This document shows, one piece after another, positions 63,929 through 64,000 of a stretch of 64,000 nt of DNA (its first letter is position 1; every line of letters starts with the position of its first letter). Origin of the DNA: Fibrobacterota bacterium (GTDB taxonomy: Bacteria; Fibrobacterota; Fibrobacteria; UBA5070); contig JADKBN010000013.1 in the NCBI GenBank assembly GCA_016715065.1, positions 65,427 to 129,426 of the forward strand. The letters run 5' to 3'. The notes under the pieces are model-generated. The model worked only from the letters and a program-made list of their open reading frames with translations, did not search any database and was not told where the DNA came from. Both the position numbers and the translations under genes were made by a program.

Positions 63929-64000
63929 GGCCCAAAGCGTTGCGGGCTTCGGTCCACCAGCGAGATCGATGAATCGATTTCGCCGAAACCCGCCTTCGCA

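Overview
The window is GC-rich DNA that most likely comes from a member of the Fibrobacterota or a close FCB-group relative. The evidence is two TIGR02147-family regulators (a family known as a large paralogous set in Fibrobacter), a giant fibro-slime protein, many surface lipoproteins and C-terminal modules that resemble type IX sorting signals. Coding density is high on both strands. I saw no rRNA, tRNA or CRISPR array.

Layout. 0-6.1 kb: 3' part of a flotillin-like gene and a 1623-residue DUF3686 'DNA repair' AAA ATPase. 6.2-8.0 kb: a WYL regulator divergent from a small vWA protein. 8.1-10.5 kb: cydAB (cytochrome bd oxidase) closed by a hairpin terminator. 10.5-12.8 kb: two paralogous lipoproteins around a YdjM-like membrane protein; the second copy is frameshifted. 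12.9-16.8 kb: a family of repeat-containing secreted proteins, one split by a 1.07 kb less GC-rich insertion. 17.2-18.4 kb: a family 2 glycosyltransferase. 18.5-21.7 kb: a three-gene envelope operon with a TPR-SLH lipoprotein. 21.9-26.1 kb: a TIGR02147 regulator, an LRR lipoprotein and a secreted GH-A-like protein in one operon. 26.3-29.5 kb: pyrF, ygiD-like, TM2 and nadA. 29.6-33.2 kb: an RCC1-repeat lipoprotein. 33.2-35.0 kb: uup. 35.1-44.6 kb: a 3152-residue surface protein with eleven repeats, a fibro-slime domain and a vWA domain. 44.9-49.0 kb: an M28 peptidase, a vWA lipoprotein and queE-queC. 49.1-54.6 kb: a hybrid histidine kinase, a CheX-like protein, a Cof-type phosphatase, thiG and a methyltransferase. 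54.6-63.9 kb: a long minus-strand run headed by a second TIGR02147 regulator and a second lipoprotein, followed by an unrecognised secreted protein, the type VI baseplate protein TssF, a metallopeptidase-like lipoprotein, an outer-membrane barrel and two small lipoproteins.

Themes. Much of the window is cell-envelope and surface biology. The TIGR02147-lipoprotein module occurs twice with the same architecture: a 4-bp ATGA overlap, a shared regulator C-terminus and a shared lipoprotein N-terminus. This suggests a dedicated regulator-surface lipoprotein system. Many first-of-operon genes lack a Shine-Dalgarno sequence. They carry instead a TAnnTT(T/G)G box 6-12 bases before the start codon, like the -7 element of Bacteroidetes promoters, which implies leaderless or nearly leaderless mRNAs.

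Quality. From about 62.2 kb to 63.93 kb both genes change frame many times while the protein sequence stays recognisable. This looks like uncorrected indel error near a poorly covered end, more than true decay. Single frameshifts also occur near 12.60 kb and 60.79 kb.
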